A stretch of 64,000 nt of DNA from Aquirufa beregesia (GCF_011090385.1 NZ_SEWW01000003.1:1-64000); one strand, 5' to 3'. Shown: positions 36,275 to 45,886, numbered from the stretch's first letter. The notes: generated by a model from the letters alone, not told the origin. Program-made: numbers and translations.

Positions 36275-37525
36275 TTACCCTCTTGTTAAAGTAAACACCG
36301 ATATTTCAGGTGGCATGCCTACGCGTCCCGGATATCCTATATATCCAAAACCACGGTTAACATATAATTGTTGTTTTCCTTCTTGATACAAACCTGCCCA
36401 TTGTTTATACACATATTGGGCTGGAGACCATTTGAAATCACCCACTTTGACACCAAACTGCGTACCATGTGTATGTCCAGCAAAAGCTACGTCAATGTCA
36501 TGGTATTTTGTTGTCACCTCAGCATTCCAATGCGTAGGATCATGAGAAAGTAATAGTTTGGTGCTAGCCTCCTCTGTACCTTGATATGCTTTGGCTAAAT
36601 TTCCATACCATGGAAAACGCCCCACACCTATGTTCTGTACACCAATTAAAGCCAATTTCTCACCTGACTCTTCGATGATTTTATTTTCATCCATCATGAG
36701 ATTCCAGCCCATTAATTCATGTGCTTTCATCAAATCTTGAAGATTTTGTTTCTTAGCCTGCGGCGTTTTCCACCTCACATAATCTCCATAATCATGGTTC
36801 CCTAATGTGCTGTAAACGCCCATTGGGGCATGTAACTTGGAAAACATTTGGAAATAATCCTCCACTTCTGTAGCCTCATTGTTCACTAAATCACCTGTAA
36901 AAAAGAGCAAGTCAGCTTTTTCTTTCATCACCATATCAACTCCACCTTGTACCGCTCTTTTATTGTAAAAACTACCAGAATGTATATCAGAAAGCTGCGC
37001 AATGCGCAGACCATCAAATGCTTTGGGTAGGTTGGGGATTTTTAAGCTAATCTTTTCAACTCGGTAATCATGTGCTCCAGAAAGTATTCCAAAAGTAAAG
37101 GTGGCAGCTGGCACAGCACCTACCACTAAGGCTGTTTTGGATAAAAACTCACTTCGGCTAATTTGACCTGGCGCAGGTTCTCCCGGAATGATATCCAAGT
37201 TTTTGTTGACAAAGGCCCAACGAATAATACGGGTAATATCTTCAATGAATAAAAAGATAACAACAAACAATTTGGAAACGACCGTAATCATGACACTTGC
37301 CATGAAGAAGGTCCGGATTGTTTTGTTCCAATATGTCAATGGAAGAAAATTATATCCTACAATCCCTAAAATGATACTGGCGGAAATGCTCCAATACACC
37401 CATCGAATGATTTGCTGAGTGGATTGGCTCTGTTGTTGGAAGCCTGTTTTGAATGCTTGCCATACGTAATAGTCGATGGCAAGAATGACCAAACTCATGA
37501 TGGGGATAAATAGTAATTTATTCAT
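36275..37525 (-). CDS. Membrane-anchored metallophosphoesterase
   Basis: A 416-residue protein with three or four N-terminal membrane spans (up to about residue 160) and a calcineurin-like phosphoesterase domain. All metal-binding motifs are present: QLSDIHSG, FFTGDLVN, LGNHDYGDY, LSHDP and FAGHTHGTQFG. Similar YkuE/YaeI-type proteins are thought to act on lipid phosphates at the membrane. The precise substrate is unknown. It is divergent from the next gene, with a GGATAAAC-GGT-GTTTATCC hairpin in the gap (37581-37599). Confidence 0.88.
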   Translation of the reverse strand: MNKLLFIPIMSLVILAIDYYVWQAFKTGFQQQSQSTQQIIRWVYWSISASIILGIVGYNFLPLTYWNKTIRTFFMASVMITVVSKLFVVIFLFIEDITRIIRWAFVNKNLDIIPGEPAPGQISRSEFLSKTALVVGAVPAATFTFGILSGAHDYRVEKISLKIPNLPKAFDGLRIAQLSDIHSGSFYNKRAVQGGVDMVMKEKADLLFFTGDLVNNEATEVEDYFQMFSKLHAPMGVYSTLGNHDYGDYVRWKTPQAKKQNLQDLMKAHELMGWNLMMDENKIIEESGEKLALIGVQNIGVGRFPWYGNLAKAYQGTEEASTKLLLSHDPTHWNAEVTTKYHDIDVAFAGHTHGTQFGVKVGDFKWSPAQYVYKQWAGLYQEGKQQLYVNRGFGYIGYPGRVGMPPEISVFTLTRG

Positions 37526-37668
37526 GGCTTACTTTAGAATGGCAAATAGCGGTAATCCCGGGAAATATCAAAAATAAAATGGATAAACGGTGTTTATCCC
37601 ATGATAATCCTCGCTAATTTGCTGTCTTTAACGGCTAACAGGGGTGTTTTGTTCCCTCATAATCATAT

Positions 37669-38460
37669 ATGTTTGATATTTCTATTCTTGGAGGAGGTTG
37701 GATTGGTGTCCCTTTGGCAGAAAAATTAGCTTCATTGGGCTATTCTGTACAAATTAGTCAGTCTTCTCAAACTAAAACAATACAGAACCCTGCCATTAAA
37801 TTAATCCAGTGGAGGGCGGAAGCCAATTTGCCCGAGCAAGCTTGGGAAACGATATTGAATGCAAAGACGATTATCTGGACCATTCCTCCTCGTCGAAAAG
37901 AAAATGGCGACCATTTTTACTTAGAAGTGCTAAGGGATTTCGTTCGCTTGATTAACGAAAGAACTTATCAACAAGTGATTTTTCTTTCTTCCACCTCAAT
38001 ATACCAAGCTGAAAATAAGCTAGTGAATGAAGAATCTGCTTTAGAAAATAATTTAATGAGTCAGGCGGAGGGTATCCTACAGGAGATTCAAAGTCCGCTG
38101 CTCATCTTAAGGTTGGGTGGATTAATGGGAGGAGAGCGCTATGTAGCTAAGTATTATGCAGGAAAACGAGTTCCCGCAGCCAACCATCCTGTTAATTATG
38201 TGCATCGGGCTGACGTGCTTGAAATAATCAGTCAAAGCACAAAAAATCTACTTAAAGGTATATATAATGTAGTAGCTCCTAAGCATCCCATTAAATCAGA
38301 ATTAGTCAAATCGGAATGTCATCGACGAAGTTTGGATTCACCTGTGGAATACCTCGAAGATCAGGAAGCTATTAAATGGGTCAGTTCGGATAAACTAATC
38401 CAGGCATTGAATTATACTTTCCAATATCCGGACCCATTAGAATTTCCTATCGAAAATTAA
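37669..38460 (+). CDS. NAD(P)-binding Rossmann protein, YeeZ/SDR-like
   Basis: A 263-residue protein with an N-terminal dinucleotide-binding motif ISILGGGWIGVPLAEKLASLGY (about 4-25), then SSTSIY and a YVHRADV segment typical of atypical extended short-chain dehydrogenases. The catalytic YxxxK is not clear. Substrate unknown. It is convergent with the M20 hydrolase and overlaps it by 4 bases. Confidence 0.78.
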   Translation: MFDISILGGGWIGVPLAEKLASLGYSVQISQSSQTKTIQNPAIKLIQWRAEANLPEQAWETILNAKTIIWTIPPRRKENGDHFYLEVLRDFVRLINERTYQQVIFLSSTSIYQAENKLVNEESALENNLMSQAEGILQEIQSPLLILRLGGLMGGERYVAKYYAGKRVPAANHPVNYVHRADVLEIISQSTKNLLKGIYNVVAPKHPIKSELVKSECHRRSLDSPVEYLEDQEAIKWVSSDKLIQALNYTFQYPDPLEFPIEN

Positions 38461-39650
38461 GCGAGGCTTAACTCTTGAATGGCCAACCAAGCCATTAAGC
38501 CAGGCCCCACATGAAGCGCTTTTTCATCAATATTGAAGTTAGGCGTATGAACACCATTGACAATTCCTTTGTCATCGTTTCTTGTCCCTAGTCGATAAAA
38601 ACAGGCATCTACATGGTGCGTATAAAAGGCAAAATCTTCTGCCGCCATCCAAATATCTAAGTCAATCACATTGTCGGCTCCCATGTATTCAATGGCAGCT
38701 TCTTTCATCCGGCGGGTCAATTCGGGATTGTTTTTTAGAAATGGGTAACCTTTTAAAACGAAAAAATCACAGGAACCTCCCATGGATTCAGCGATTCCTT
38801 CAGCAAGCTTTTTCATCTTAGCCAATCCATCTGCTCTCCATTCTTCGTCCATAGCACGGAAAGTACCTTCAATCTTCACTTCATTGGGAATGACATTGGT
38901 TGCTCCTTCCGCAATGAATTTACCAAAGCTCAGTACCGAAGGAAGTCTTGGATTCTTATTCCTTGAAATAATTTGTTGCATCGCAATGATGATATGGGAA
39001 GCAATCACAATGGGATCTATGCACTGGTCAGGCATGGCACCATGCCCTCCTTTACCTTTTACTGTTAAATACAATTCATCTGCACTGGCCATGTACATCC
39101 CTTCTCTAAACCCTACTTTTCCTACGGGGATGTTGGTGGCTACGTGTTGACCTAAAATGCCTGCTGGACTTGGATTATGTAAAGCACCTTCTTGAATCAT
39201 GATGCTGGCACCGCCAGGAGCTTTTTCTTCTGCTGGTTGGAAGAGTAATTTGATGGTTCCCTCAAACTCCTCTTTGACAGATTGCAGGATACGAGCTGTT
39301 CCTAGTAAAGAAGAAGTATGGACATCATGTCCACAAGCATGCATCACACCCGGGTTTTGGGATTTATAAGGGATGTCATTGGTTTCTTGGATGGGCAATG
39401 CATCCATGTCAGCCCGTAACGCAATTACTTTTTTAGCTGGGTTTTTACCTTCAATGATGGCGATTACTCCGGTATTGGCTATACGCTGAGTCGGGATTCC
39501 TAGTTCGTGTAATTGTTTCTCCACATAGACCTGAGTCTCGAATTCGTGAAAGGAGAGTTCGGGGTGGGAATGCAAATGGCGGCGGGTAGCAATATTTGCA
39601 TTGGCCTGTTGCTCAGCTAGTTCCTGTATCTTTTTAAGAAGGCTCGACAT
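38457..39650 (-). CDS. M20 family amidohydrolase
   Basis: A 397-residue zinc peptidase-family hydrolase of the N-acyl-amino acid/hippurate amidohydrolase type. The LRADMDALPI motif (about 77-86), the MHACGHDVHTSSLLGTA metal site (about 106-122), the EEKAPGG region and the AAEDFAFY C-terminal motif are visible. It would remove acyl groups from amino acids in the cytoplasm; the exact substrate cannot be read from sequence. Confidence 0.92.
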   Translation of the reverse strand: MSSLLKKIQELAEQQANANIATRRHLHSHPELSFHEFETQVYVEKQLHELGIPTQRIANTGVIAIIEGKNPAKKVIALRADMDALPIQETNDIPYKSQNPGVMHACGHDVHTSSLLGTARILQSVKEEFEGTIKLLFQPAEEKAPGGASIMIQEGALHNPSPAGILGQHVATNIPVGKVGFREGMYMASADELYLTVKGKGGHGAMPDQCIDPIVIASHIIIAMQQIISRNKNPRLPSVLSFGKFIAEGATNVIPNEVKIEGTFRAMDEEWRADGLAKMKKLAEGIAESMGGSCDFFVLKGYPFLKNNPELTRRMKEAAIEYMGADNVIDLDIWMAAEDFAFYTHHVDACFYRLGTRNDDKGIVNGVHTPNFNIDEKALHVGPGLMAWLAIQELSLA

Positions 39651-39761
39651 AATAAAAATTAATTTTTTACAAATCTACAAAATATTGCTTCAAAGAGTTT
39701 TTTTCTTAACTTTAAAGACAAGGGATGTGTAGGAGAGTATTCACCTTTAATCTTTTGTCCT

Positions 39762-40277
39762 ATGAGTCGGAAAGTGTTAGTTTTAAACCAAGATTATAGT
39801 GCATTAACCATTTGTTCCATGCCAAAGGCCTTTCTGTTGGTCTACCTCAATAAGGCGGAATTGGTGGCAGAGTCGACCACCGAAAAACTTCATTCTATTT
39901 CTCAAACTTTCCCATTCCCTTCGGTGATTCGATTGAACCGATACGTTTATTTCCCCTATAAGGGAGTGATGTTAAGTAGGCAAAATATTTTTAAGCGGGA
40001 TGATAATATGTGCCAATATTGTGGATCAAAGGATCATTTAACGCTAGATCATGTGATGCCTAAATCTCGACAAGGCCGGACTTCCTGGGATAATTTAATT
40101 ACGGCTTGTAAATATTGTAATTCAAAAAAAGGAGATCATACGCCAGAAGAAGTAGGGATGACATTGAAGCGGCGACCATTTAAACCATCCTTTGTTATGT
40201 TTTTGCGTAATTTTTCGGGAATTTTGGATCAACAATGGATTCCATTTGTCGGATCTAAAATGGAACAAATCGTTTAA
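39762..40277 (+). CDS. HNH endonuclease family protein
   Basis: A 171-residue protein beginning MSRKVLVLNQDYSAL, with the McrA-like HNH core CQYCGSKDHLTLDHVMPKSRQGRTSWDNLITACKYCNSKKG (about 84-124). Two CxxC pairs bind structural zinc, and the LDHVMP His is the catalytic base. This short stand-alone HNH protein is widespread in Bacteroidota and other phyla and lies among housekeeping genes here, so it is more likely a cellular nuclease of unknown role than a defence nuclease. Confidence 0.88.
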   Translation: MSRKVLVLNQDYSALTICSMPKAFLLVYLNKAELVAESTTEKLHSISQTFPFPSVIRLNRYVYFPYKGVMLSRQNIFKRDDNMCQYCGSKDHLTLDHVMPKSRQGRTSWDNLITACKYCNSKKGDHTPEEVGMTLKRRPFKPSFVMFLRNFSGILDQQWIPFVGSKMEQIV

Positions 40278-40279
40278 AC

Positions 40280-41065
40280 ATGAATATTTCTTTTATTGGT
40301 TCTGGTCATGTGGCCTGGCATTTATCTCAGGCGCTTGAAAACGCAGGTCATAGTGTTCAAGAAGTTTTTAGTAGAGACCCAGCTAAAGCCAAAGATTTAG
40401 TGAGTTATTTATACAATGCCAAAGTGCAGGAGCATTTGGATTTTTCTGAATCTAAATCCACTGTATTCTTTTTCTGTGTGCCAGATATTGCCTATCCTTC
40501 TGTTTTGAAGGAATTAATTCTTCCTAAATATGCAACACTTTTATTGGTATCAGGAACGGTCTTGCTGGCTGAAGCCTCCATTTGGTATGACCCAGCTAGA
40601 GAAAGTACCAATCAAATAGCCATATTTTTTCCCGTGCAACATTTACAAAGTGGAAGAAAAATCAATTTAGGCCATATGCCCATTTGTCTAGAAGTGATGG
40701 TGGAGGAGACAGAGCAAGTACTAGTTCAATTGGCACGAGATATTACCGATGCCATGTATTTAGTGAATGGGGAAGAACGGAAAAAGATTTACTTATCCAT
40801 GCTTTTGGCAGGGATTTTTACCCAGCAGCTTTGGGCAGAAGCGAGTCGTTTATTGCATTCCATAGAGCTGGATACTTCCTTGCTTCAGGGTTTGATTCAA
40901 AACTATGTTCAGTCTTATTTCAAGAATTTACCAGTTTCCAATCAAATTGAAGCCAATGCTTTACAGGATGGGCGTTTGATGTTTGAGCAACAAGGCTTCT
41001 TGTCCAGTGTGGAACTGCAAGAGGTTTATCGAAATATGGTCCAACAGATATTAAAGACTACTTAA
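40280..41065 (+). CDS. Rossmann-like plus DUF2520 domain protein
   Basis: A 261-residue protein with an N-terminal NAD(P)-binding domain (ISFIGSGHVAWHLSQALENAGH, about 3-24) and a C-terminal DUF2520 domain with a helical segment (RKKIYLSMLLAGIFTQQLWAEASRLL). The layout resembles ketopantoate or F420-dependent reductases, but the substrate is unknown. It starts 2 bases after the HNH gene, so the pair is cotranscribed, and overlaps the convergent lipoprotein gene by 8 bases. Confidence 0.82.
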   Translation: MNISFIGSGHVAWHLSQALENAGHSVQEVFSRDPAKAKDLVSYLYNAKVQEHLDFSESKSTVFFFCVPDIAYPSVLKELILPKYATLLLVSGTVLLAEASIWYDPARESTNQIAIFFPVQHLQSGRKINLGHMPICLEVMVEETEQVLVQLARDITDAMYLVNGEERKKIYLSMLLAGIFTQQLWAEASRLLHSIELDTSLLQGLIQNYVQSYFKNLPVSNQIEANALQDGRLMFEQQGFLSSVELQEVYRNMVQQILKTT

Positions 41066-41543
41066 TTAAAGGTTTATCAATGTTAAGGACTATTTGAGAT
41101 TTGCTGAATCCCAATAGTATAACATCTTGTTTTTTGTCGATAAAAATATAGAATAAGCTATCTCCGACTGTGTTTTTCTGGATACTCGGCGGTATTTCTT
41201 GATGCAAGGATAGACTATAATCTAAGGCATCCAAGACCTCTTGAATCTTTTTATCCTTATTTTGTTGTTTCAGGGCTAAAGCTTTTCCCGACTGAATTTG
41301 AATCTGAAATTGCTTGGAGATGCTGTCTAGGCTCAATTTGTTCGAAGGGTTTTCAATCATTTCTTGGATTTCTTGCCCCCAGGTATCGGCCTTATTGGTA
41401 ATGTCCTGTGGAAGAATTCTCTTCACTTGTCGGTTTTTCATTTCCTTCACCGCTGCGCTTGTATCAATACGTTTGGAGAAATCACAAGAGTGAAGAGAAA
41501 GGATGCTTGAAACTAGGCAAGTTAAAATGAGCGATTTTTTCAT
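41058..41543 (-). CDS. Hypothetical lipoprotein
   Basis: A 161-residue predicted lipoprotein; the start at 41543 gives MKKSLILTCLVSSILSLHSC with the lipobox Cys at residue 20. The longer frame from 41591 is less likely. The mature part is helical and charged (AVKEMKNRQVKRILPQDITNKADTWGQEI) and ends with beta strands (DVILLGFSKSQIVLNI). It has some resemblance to heme-sensor-like DUF3365 domains but no CxxCH, so I leave it unassigned. Confidence 0.65.
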   Translation of the reverse strand: MKKSLILTCLVSSILSLHSCDFSKRIDTSAAVKEMKNRQVKRILPQDITNKADTWGQEIQEMIENPSNKLSLDSISKQFQIQIQSGKALALKQQNKDKKIQEVLDALDYSLSLHQEIPPSIQKNTVGDSLFYIFIDKKQDVILLGFSKSQIVLNIDKPLIK

Positions 41544-41640
41544 GGGATTGATTTGATGTGCAAAGGTATTCCATCCAAGCAGAAAGGGCAATGAATTTAA
41601 TTGTTATCTTTGCGGGGAATTTTAAAAATATTATACGAGT

Positions 41641-42711
41641 ATGTTGGAGCAGCTGGAGGCTATTAGGGAAAGATTTTTAGAGGTAGAGCAACAAATTGCC
41701 ATGCCTGAAATCGTTTCTGATTTAAAGAAATTCAAAACTTTAAGTAAAGAATACAAGGATTTACAGAAGATTGTAGATCAATATATGGCTTATCAAAATT
41801 TATTAAAATCCATTGAAGAAGCAAAAGACGTTATTGCTACGGAAAAGGATGAGGATTTTAGAGATATGGCCAAGGCGGAATTGGAGACTTTAGTTCCACA
41901 AGAAAAGGAAATGCAAGAGGAGTTGAAGGAAATGTTAATTCCTAAAGATCCGAATGATTCTAAAGACTGTATTTTAGAAATTCGTGGTGGAACTGGCGGG
42001 GATGAGGCTTCTATTTTTGCAGGGGATTTGTTCCGCATGTATCAGCGTTATGCTGAGAAGATGGGTTGGGCTTTTCAAATTATGGATTTTACGGAAGGAA
42101 CAGCTGGAGGGTTTAAAGAGATTATCGTTTCCGTTCAAGGAGAGGATGTATATGCCAAATTAAAGTTTGAATCAGGGGTTCATCGCGTTCAGCGTGTTCC
42201 AGCTACAGAATCTGCTGGAAGAATTCACACCTCGGCTGCCACAGTGGCGGTGATGCCAGAAGCAGATGAAGTGGATGTTCAGATTAATATGAATGATATT
42301 CGTAAAGATACATTCTGTTCTTCGGGTGCTGGTGGGCAATCCGTAAATACGACCTATTCTGCGGTGCGCGTTACGCACATACCTTCGGGTTTGGTGGTAC
42401 AATGTCAAGATGAAAGATCGCAAATTAAGAACTTCGACAAGGCCATGACGGTTTTACGTTCTAGGTTATATGAGATTGAGCTAGAGAAAAGAAATGCCGA
42501 GATAGCTGGAAACAGAAAATCGATGGTCGGGTCGGGAGACCGATCAGATAAAATCAGAACCTACAATTATCCACAGGGTCGAGTAACGGATCACCGTATT
42601 GGTTTAACAGTGTATAATTTACCTGTAGTCATGGATGGTGAAATAGCTGAATTTATTGAGCAATTGCGTATTGCTGAAAATGCCGAACGCTTGAAAGAAG
42701 GCTCAATGTAA
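41641..42711 (+). CDS. prfA: Peptide chain release factor 1
   Basis: RF1 (356 residues) recognises UAA and UAG and triggers peptide release. The GGQ motif is in [17 protein letters not shown] (about 226-242) and the N-terminal coiled coil is normal. No internal frameshift is present, which separates it from prfB. A strong terminator follows. Confidence 0.96.
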   Translation: MLEQLEAIRERFLEVEQQIAMPEIVSDLKKFKTLSKEYKDLQKIVDQYMAYQNLLKSIEEAKDVIATEKDEDFRDMAKAELETLVPQEKEMQEELKEMLIPKDPNDSKDCILEIRGGTGGDEASIFAGDLFRMYQRYAEKMGWAFQIMDFTEGTAGGFKEIIVSVQGEDVYAKLKFESGVHRVQRVPATESAGRIHTSAATVAVMPEADEVDVQINMNDIRKDTFCSSGAGGQSVNTTYSAVRVTHIPSGLVVQCQDERSQIKNFDKAMTVLRSRLYEIELEKRNAEIAGNRKSMVGSGDRSDKIRTYNYPQGRVTDHRIGLTVYNLPVVMDGEIAEFIEQLRIAENAERLKEGSM

Positions 42712-42732
42712 AAGCAATGAATAGTTAAAGAG

Positions 42733-42769
42733 AAACAGCCCTAGGTGAGAACTTAGGGCTGTTTTTTTT
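42733..42769 (+). terminator. prfA terminator
   Basis: The stem AAACAGCCCTAGGT with ACTTAGGGCTGTTT (one G-T pair) and loop GAGA is followed by seven T. Confidence 0.9.
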
Positions 42770-42826
42770 ATCAAGTAACTGATTGAAAAATAGAAACAAA
42801 AGGGGAGAAAAAATTGTTAAACCGCC

Positions 42827-42859
42827 AACGCTGTCAAGGTTTTAAACCTTGACAGCGTT
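42827..42859 (+). repeat. 33-bp perfect palindrome (16-1-16), type 1 copy 1
   Basis: Arms AACGCTGTCAAGGTTT and AAACCTTGACAGCGTT surround a single T. It sits between the convergent prfA and histidine kinase genes. The same sequence, with C at the centre, recurs at 56175-56207. Confidence 0.92.
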
Positions 42860-42866
42860 AAGATTT

Positions 42867-43895
42867 TTAGGCCTTTTCTAATTTAAATTGAAAGGATGTC
42901 CCTTTATCTATTTTGGAGAATACCGCAATCTTACTATTATGCGCTTGAATGATGTGTTTGACAATAGATAGCCCCAAGCCTGATCCCCCACTCATTTTAG
43001 CCCTGCTTTTATCTACCCGATAGAATCGTTCAAATAAACGGGGTAGATGTTCTGCCGGCACCCCAGGTCCATTATCTTTGACCATTATTAAAAATGCTTT
43101 TTTCTTCTCTTCTAAATGGACCGTTACCTTGCCATCTTGGTGGCCATATTTAATACCATTGTCAATTAAATTCACCAACACTTGACTAATTCGCTGATAG
43201 TCAGCCTTAACTAACACTGGTCCGTTGTGGCCAATCAATTTTAATTCGATGTTTTTAGCTTTGGCTTTGGCCTCTAATTGTTCAAAGATCTCAATAACCA
43301 AAGGCTTTAAATCGAGGGCTTTTTTGTCAATTTTGATGGCCCCCGTTTCAATTTGTGAAACAGTCAATAAATCTTTTACCAGGATATCGAGGCCATCTAA
43401 GCTTTTAGCGGCTTTTTCTAAAAATCGTTTTCTAATTTCTGGGTCTTCTTCTGGATTATCAAGTAGTGTATGAACAAAACCTTGTGCCGCAAAAATCGGT
43501 GTTTTTAATTCATGAGAAACATCCGCTAAAAATTCTTGACGGTATTTGGCTGCCTTCTTCAATTCCTTAACTTCATCTTCTTTGGTTGTCACATAGGAGT
43601 TCAATTCTTCCTTTAACAACTCGATGGGGTTTTCTTTTTCGATTAATTGTTTGCGCGGAATGACAGAAAAATTCTTCTTTTTAATTTGTTTGATGCGGTC
43701 ATATAATTTATTGACTTCCTTAAAGACCAGGTTGTCTAAGGCAAAATAAATGACAGCACTGCCAAAGATAAAGGAGCTAATGAAACTGATAAAAAGAATG
43801 GTGAAATCCGTGTTGGGTAAAAAGGAAAGGAAAGAGGTACAAACCCCAGCAATAACAAAGGCCAATAACAGAGAAAGGTATCTAGGGCTCAACAT
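42867..43895 (-). CDS. Sensor histidine kinase
   Basis: A 342-residue membrane kinase with two N-terminal spans (about 7-26 and 31-53) separated by only a few residues, so almost no periplasmic sensor. The H-box FLADVSHELKTPIFAAQGF (about 119-137), N-box NLIDNGIKYG, G1 DNGPGVP and G2 GGSGLGLSIVKHII are intact. The PhoR-like layout suggests sensing through the membrane or a partner. No response regulator gene is adjacent on either side. Confidence 0.93.
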   Translation of the reverse strand: MLSPRYLSLLLAFVIAGVCTSFLSFLPNTDFTILFISFISSFIFGSAVIYFALDNLVFKEVNKLYDRIKQIKKKNFSVIPRKQLIEKENPIELLKEELNSYVTTKEDEVKELKKAAKYRQEFLADVSHELKTPIFAAQGFVHTLLDNPEEDPEIRKRFLEKAAKSLDGLDILVKDLLTVSQIETGAIKIDKKALDLKPLVIEIFEQLEAKAKAKNIELKLIGHNGPVLVKADYQRISQVLVNLIDNGIKYGHQDGKVTVHLEEKKKAFLIMVKDNGPGVPAEHLPRLFERFYRVDKSRAKMSGGSGLGLSIVKHIIQAHNSKIAVFSKIDKGTSFQFKLEKA

Positions 43896-43990
43896 GCTGT
43901 TTTTTTTGTTTTCAAGTTACAATTTATATTTCTTTTGGGGAATCATGCGCCCAATTGTTTTAGTATAATCAGGTTTTACTCACATTTTTG

Positions 43991-43998
43991 TACCTTTG
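43991..43998 (+). promoter_or_regulatory. -7 element of purB
   Basis: TACCTTTG matches TAnnTTTG 19 bases before the ATG at 44017. The start site would leave a very short leader, which also argues against the TTG start at 43996. Confidence 0.6.
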
Positions 43999-44016
43999 CG
44001 CTTTACAAAAAATACC

Positions 44017-45381
44017 ATGGAATTAAATCGCTTAAGTGCCATCTCTCCCGTTGATGGTCGTTACCGAAAACAAACGGAAGTCTTATCTCCTTATTTTTCT
44101 GAATTTGGATTAATTCAATACCGTGTTCGTGTTGAAATCGAATATTTCATTGCTTTGTGCGAAATTCCATTGGCTCCACTTTTAAGTTTTCCTGCGGCTG
44201 CTATCCCTGCTTTGCGTGGTTTATACCAAAACTTTTCAGAGCAAGATGCACTTTGGATTAAAGAAAAAGAAAAAGAAACCAATCACGATGTTAAGGCAGT
44301 TGAATACTTCATTAAAGATCAGATTGCTAGTTTTACTCAATTTGGCGACTTAACTGAATACTTGGAGTTTATTCATTTTGGTTTAACTTCTCAAGATATT
44401 AATAATACCGCAATTCCCGTTTCTATATTGGAAGCTCATCGAGCAGTTATTTTACCTGCTTACATACAAGTTAAAGAGCAATTGGCACATGTAGCGAATG
44501 ACTGGAAGGACATTCCAATGTTGGCTCATACACATGGCCAGCCAGCTTCTCCTACTCGTTTAGGAAAGGAAATCCAGGTTTTTGTAGAACGTCTAGATAG
44601 ACAATTGGAGCTTTTGGCTCAAGTGCCCTTTACAGGGAAATTTGGTGGAGCAACAGGTAATTTTAATGCACATCATGTGGCATTTCCCAACATCCATTGG
44701 CCAGAATTTGGGGCTAATTTATTAGAAAACAAATTAGGGATACAACGTAGTAAATATACTACCCAAATTGAGCATTACGACAATTTAGCAGCCTATTTTG
44801 ATGGTCTAAAGCGATTAAATACCATCTTGGTGGATTTGGCTCGTGATGTTTGGTCCTATGTTTCCATGGGCTATTTCAAACAAAAGATTAAAGCGGGAGA
44901 AATTGGTTCTTCAGCGATGCCACACAAGGTTAACCCCATCGATTTTGAAAATGCCGAAGGGAACCTTGCTATTGCCAATGCTTTATTGGAATTTTTATCA
45001 GCGAAACTTCCTATTTCTCGTTTGCAAAGAGATTTGACAGATTCAACGGTTCTTAGAAATGTAGGAACTCCTTTAGCTCATATTATGATTTCCTTGAATT
45101 CACTTCAAAGAGGATTAGGTAAATTGGAATTGAATGAAGCCAAAATTCACCAAGATTTAGAGGAAAATTGGGTGGTTATTGCAGAAGCTATACAGACCGT
45201 TTTACGTCGGGAATCCTATCCTAAACCCTATGAAGCATTGAAGGAATTAACCCGTCATCATGGAAAGATTGATCAAGCGGTATTTCAACAATTTATTCAG
45301 GGATTAGCTGTTTCCGATGCGATTAAAGCGGAATTGTTATTAATATCTCCATTTAATTTCGTGGGAAGAGACGAAAACTAA
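44017..45381 (+). CDS. purB: Adenylosuccinate lyase
   Basis: PurB (454 residues) cleaves SAICAR and adenylosuccinate in purine synthesis. The signature GSSAMPHKVNPIDFENAEGN (about 300) and the THGQPASPTRLGKE motif with the catalytic His are present. The start at 44017 (MELNRLSAISPVDGRY) is the normal N-terminus. The VOC-family gene starts 4 bases after it. Confidence 0.96.
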   Translation: MELNRLSAISPVDGRYRKQTEVLSPYFSEFGLIQYRVRVEIEYFIALCEIPLAPLLSFPAAAIPALRGLYQNFSEQDALWIKEKEKETNHDVKAVEYFIKDQIASFTQFGDLTEYLEFIHFGLTSQDINNTAIPVSILEAHRAVILPAYIQVKEQLAHVANDWKDIPMLAHTHGQPASPTRLGKEIQVFVERLDRQLELLAQVPFTGKFGGATGNFNAHHVAFPNIHWPEFGANLLENKLGIQRSKYTTQIEHYDNLAAYFDGLKRLNTILVDLARDVWSYVSMGYFKQKIKAGEIGSSAMPHKVNPIDFENAEGNLAIANALLEFLSAKLPISRLQRDLTDSTVLRNVGTPLAHIMISLNSLQRGLGKLELNEAKIHQDLEENWVVIAEAIQTVLRRESYPKPYEALKELTRHHGKIDQAVFQQFIQGLAVSDAIKAELLLISPFNFVGRDEN

Positions 45382-45385
45382 GCTG

Positions 45386-45778
45386 ATGAATCAAAGGATT
45401 GCACAAATTTCTCTTGTGGTGGATGATTATGATGAAGCCATTGCTTTTTATACGAAAAAGCTGGGTTTTGACTTAGTGGAAGACACGGTCATGAGTCCTA
45501 CGAAACGGTGGGTTATTGTCAAACCAGTGGGAGATGGTTCTTGTCAATTATTATTGGCTAAGGCAGCTAATGAAGAACAGGCATCACGAATCGGGAATCA
45601 AACAGGAGGACGAGTTTTCTTGTTTTTACATACGGATGATTTTGATCGCGATTATCAAAATTTACTGTTTCAGGATGTTCAGATTGTTCGGGAAGCTAGC
45701 GTGGAAGAATATGGTAAAGTGGCGGTATTTGCTGATTTATATGGCAATTTATGGGATTTAGTAGAAAGGAATGCCTAG
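45386..45778 (+). CDS. VOC family (glyoxalase-like) protein
   Basis: A 130-residue protein with two beta-alpha-beta-beta-beta units of the vicinal oxygen chelate fold: VVDDYDEAIAFYTKKLGF near the N-terminus and a second half ending VAVFADLYGNLWDLVE. It may be a glyoxalase or dioxygenase-like enzyme or a resistance protein; the substrate is not predictable. It is likely cotranscribed with purB and precedes the trp leader. Confidence 0.85.
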   Translation: MNQRIAQISLVVDDYDEAIAFYTKKLGFDLVEDTVMSPTKRWVIVKPVGDGSCQLLLAKAANEEQASRIGNQTGGRVFLFLHTDDFDRDYQNLLFQDVQIVREASVEEYGKVAVFADLYGNLWDLVERNA

Positions 45779-45796
45779 TTTTTTTTATCCTTAAAT

Positions 45797-45826
45797 TTTG
45801 ATTTACCATATTTCAGATTACATTTG
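45797..45826 (+). promoter_or_regulatory. Promoter of the trp operon
   Basis: TTTG (45797-45800), an 18-base spacer and TACATTTG (45819-45826) match the -33/-7 consensus. Transcription would begin near 45833, just before the leader peptide. Confidence 0.8.
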
Positions 45827-45844
45827 CATCAAATTATTATAGAA

Positions 45845-45886
45845 ATGACTAAAACAACATACAACAAAAACTGGTGGCAAGGCTAA
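45845..45886 (+). CDS. trpL: trp operon leader peptide
   Basis: A 13-codon frame encodes MTKTTYNKNWWQG with two adjacent Trp codons (45872-45877). Position between the promoter and a terminator hairpin, and the tandem Trp codons before the amino-acid's own operon, are the classic signs of a transcription attenuation leader peptide. Confidence 0.85.
   Translation: MTKTTYNKNWWQG

Noticed and set aside
37581-37599. GGATAAAC-GGT-GTTTATCC hairpin as a terminator
   Set aside because: It lies between divergent genes and lacks a T-run on either side. It may be an operator, but nothing further supports it.
39762-40277. HNH nuclease as part of a defence or mobile system
   Set aside because: No methyltransferase, toxin-antitoxin, phage or transposase gene is nearby. 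The gene is coupled to a Rossmann/DUF2520 gene among housekeeping genes.
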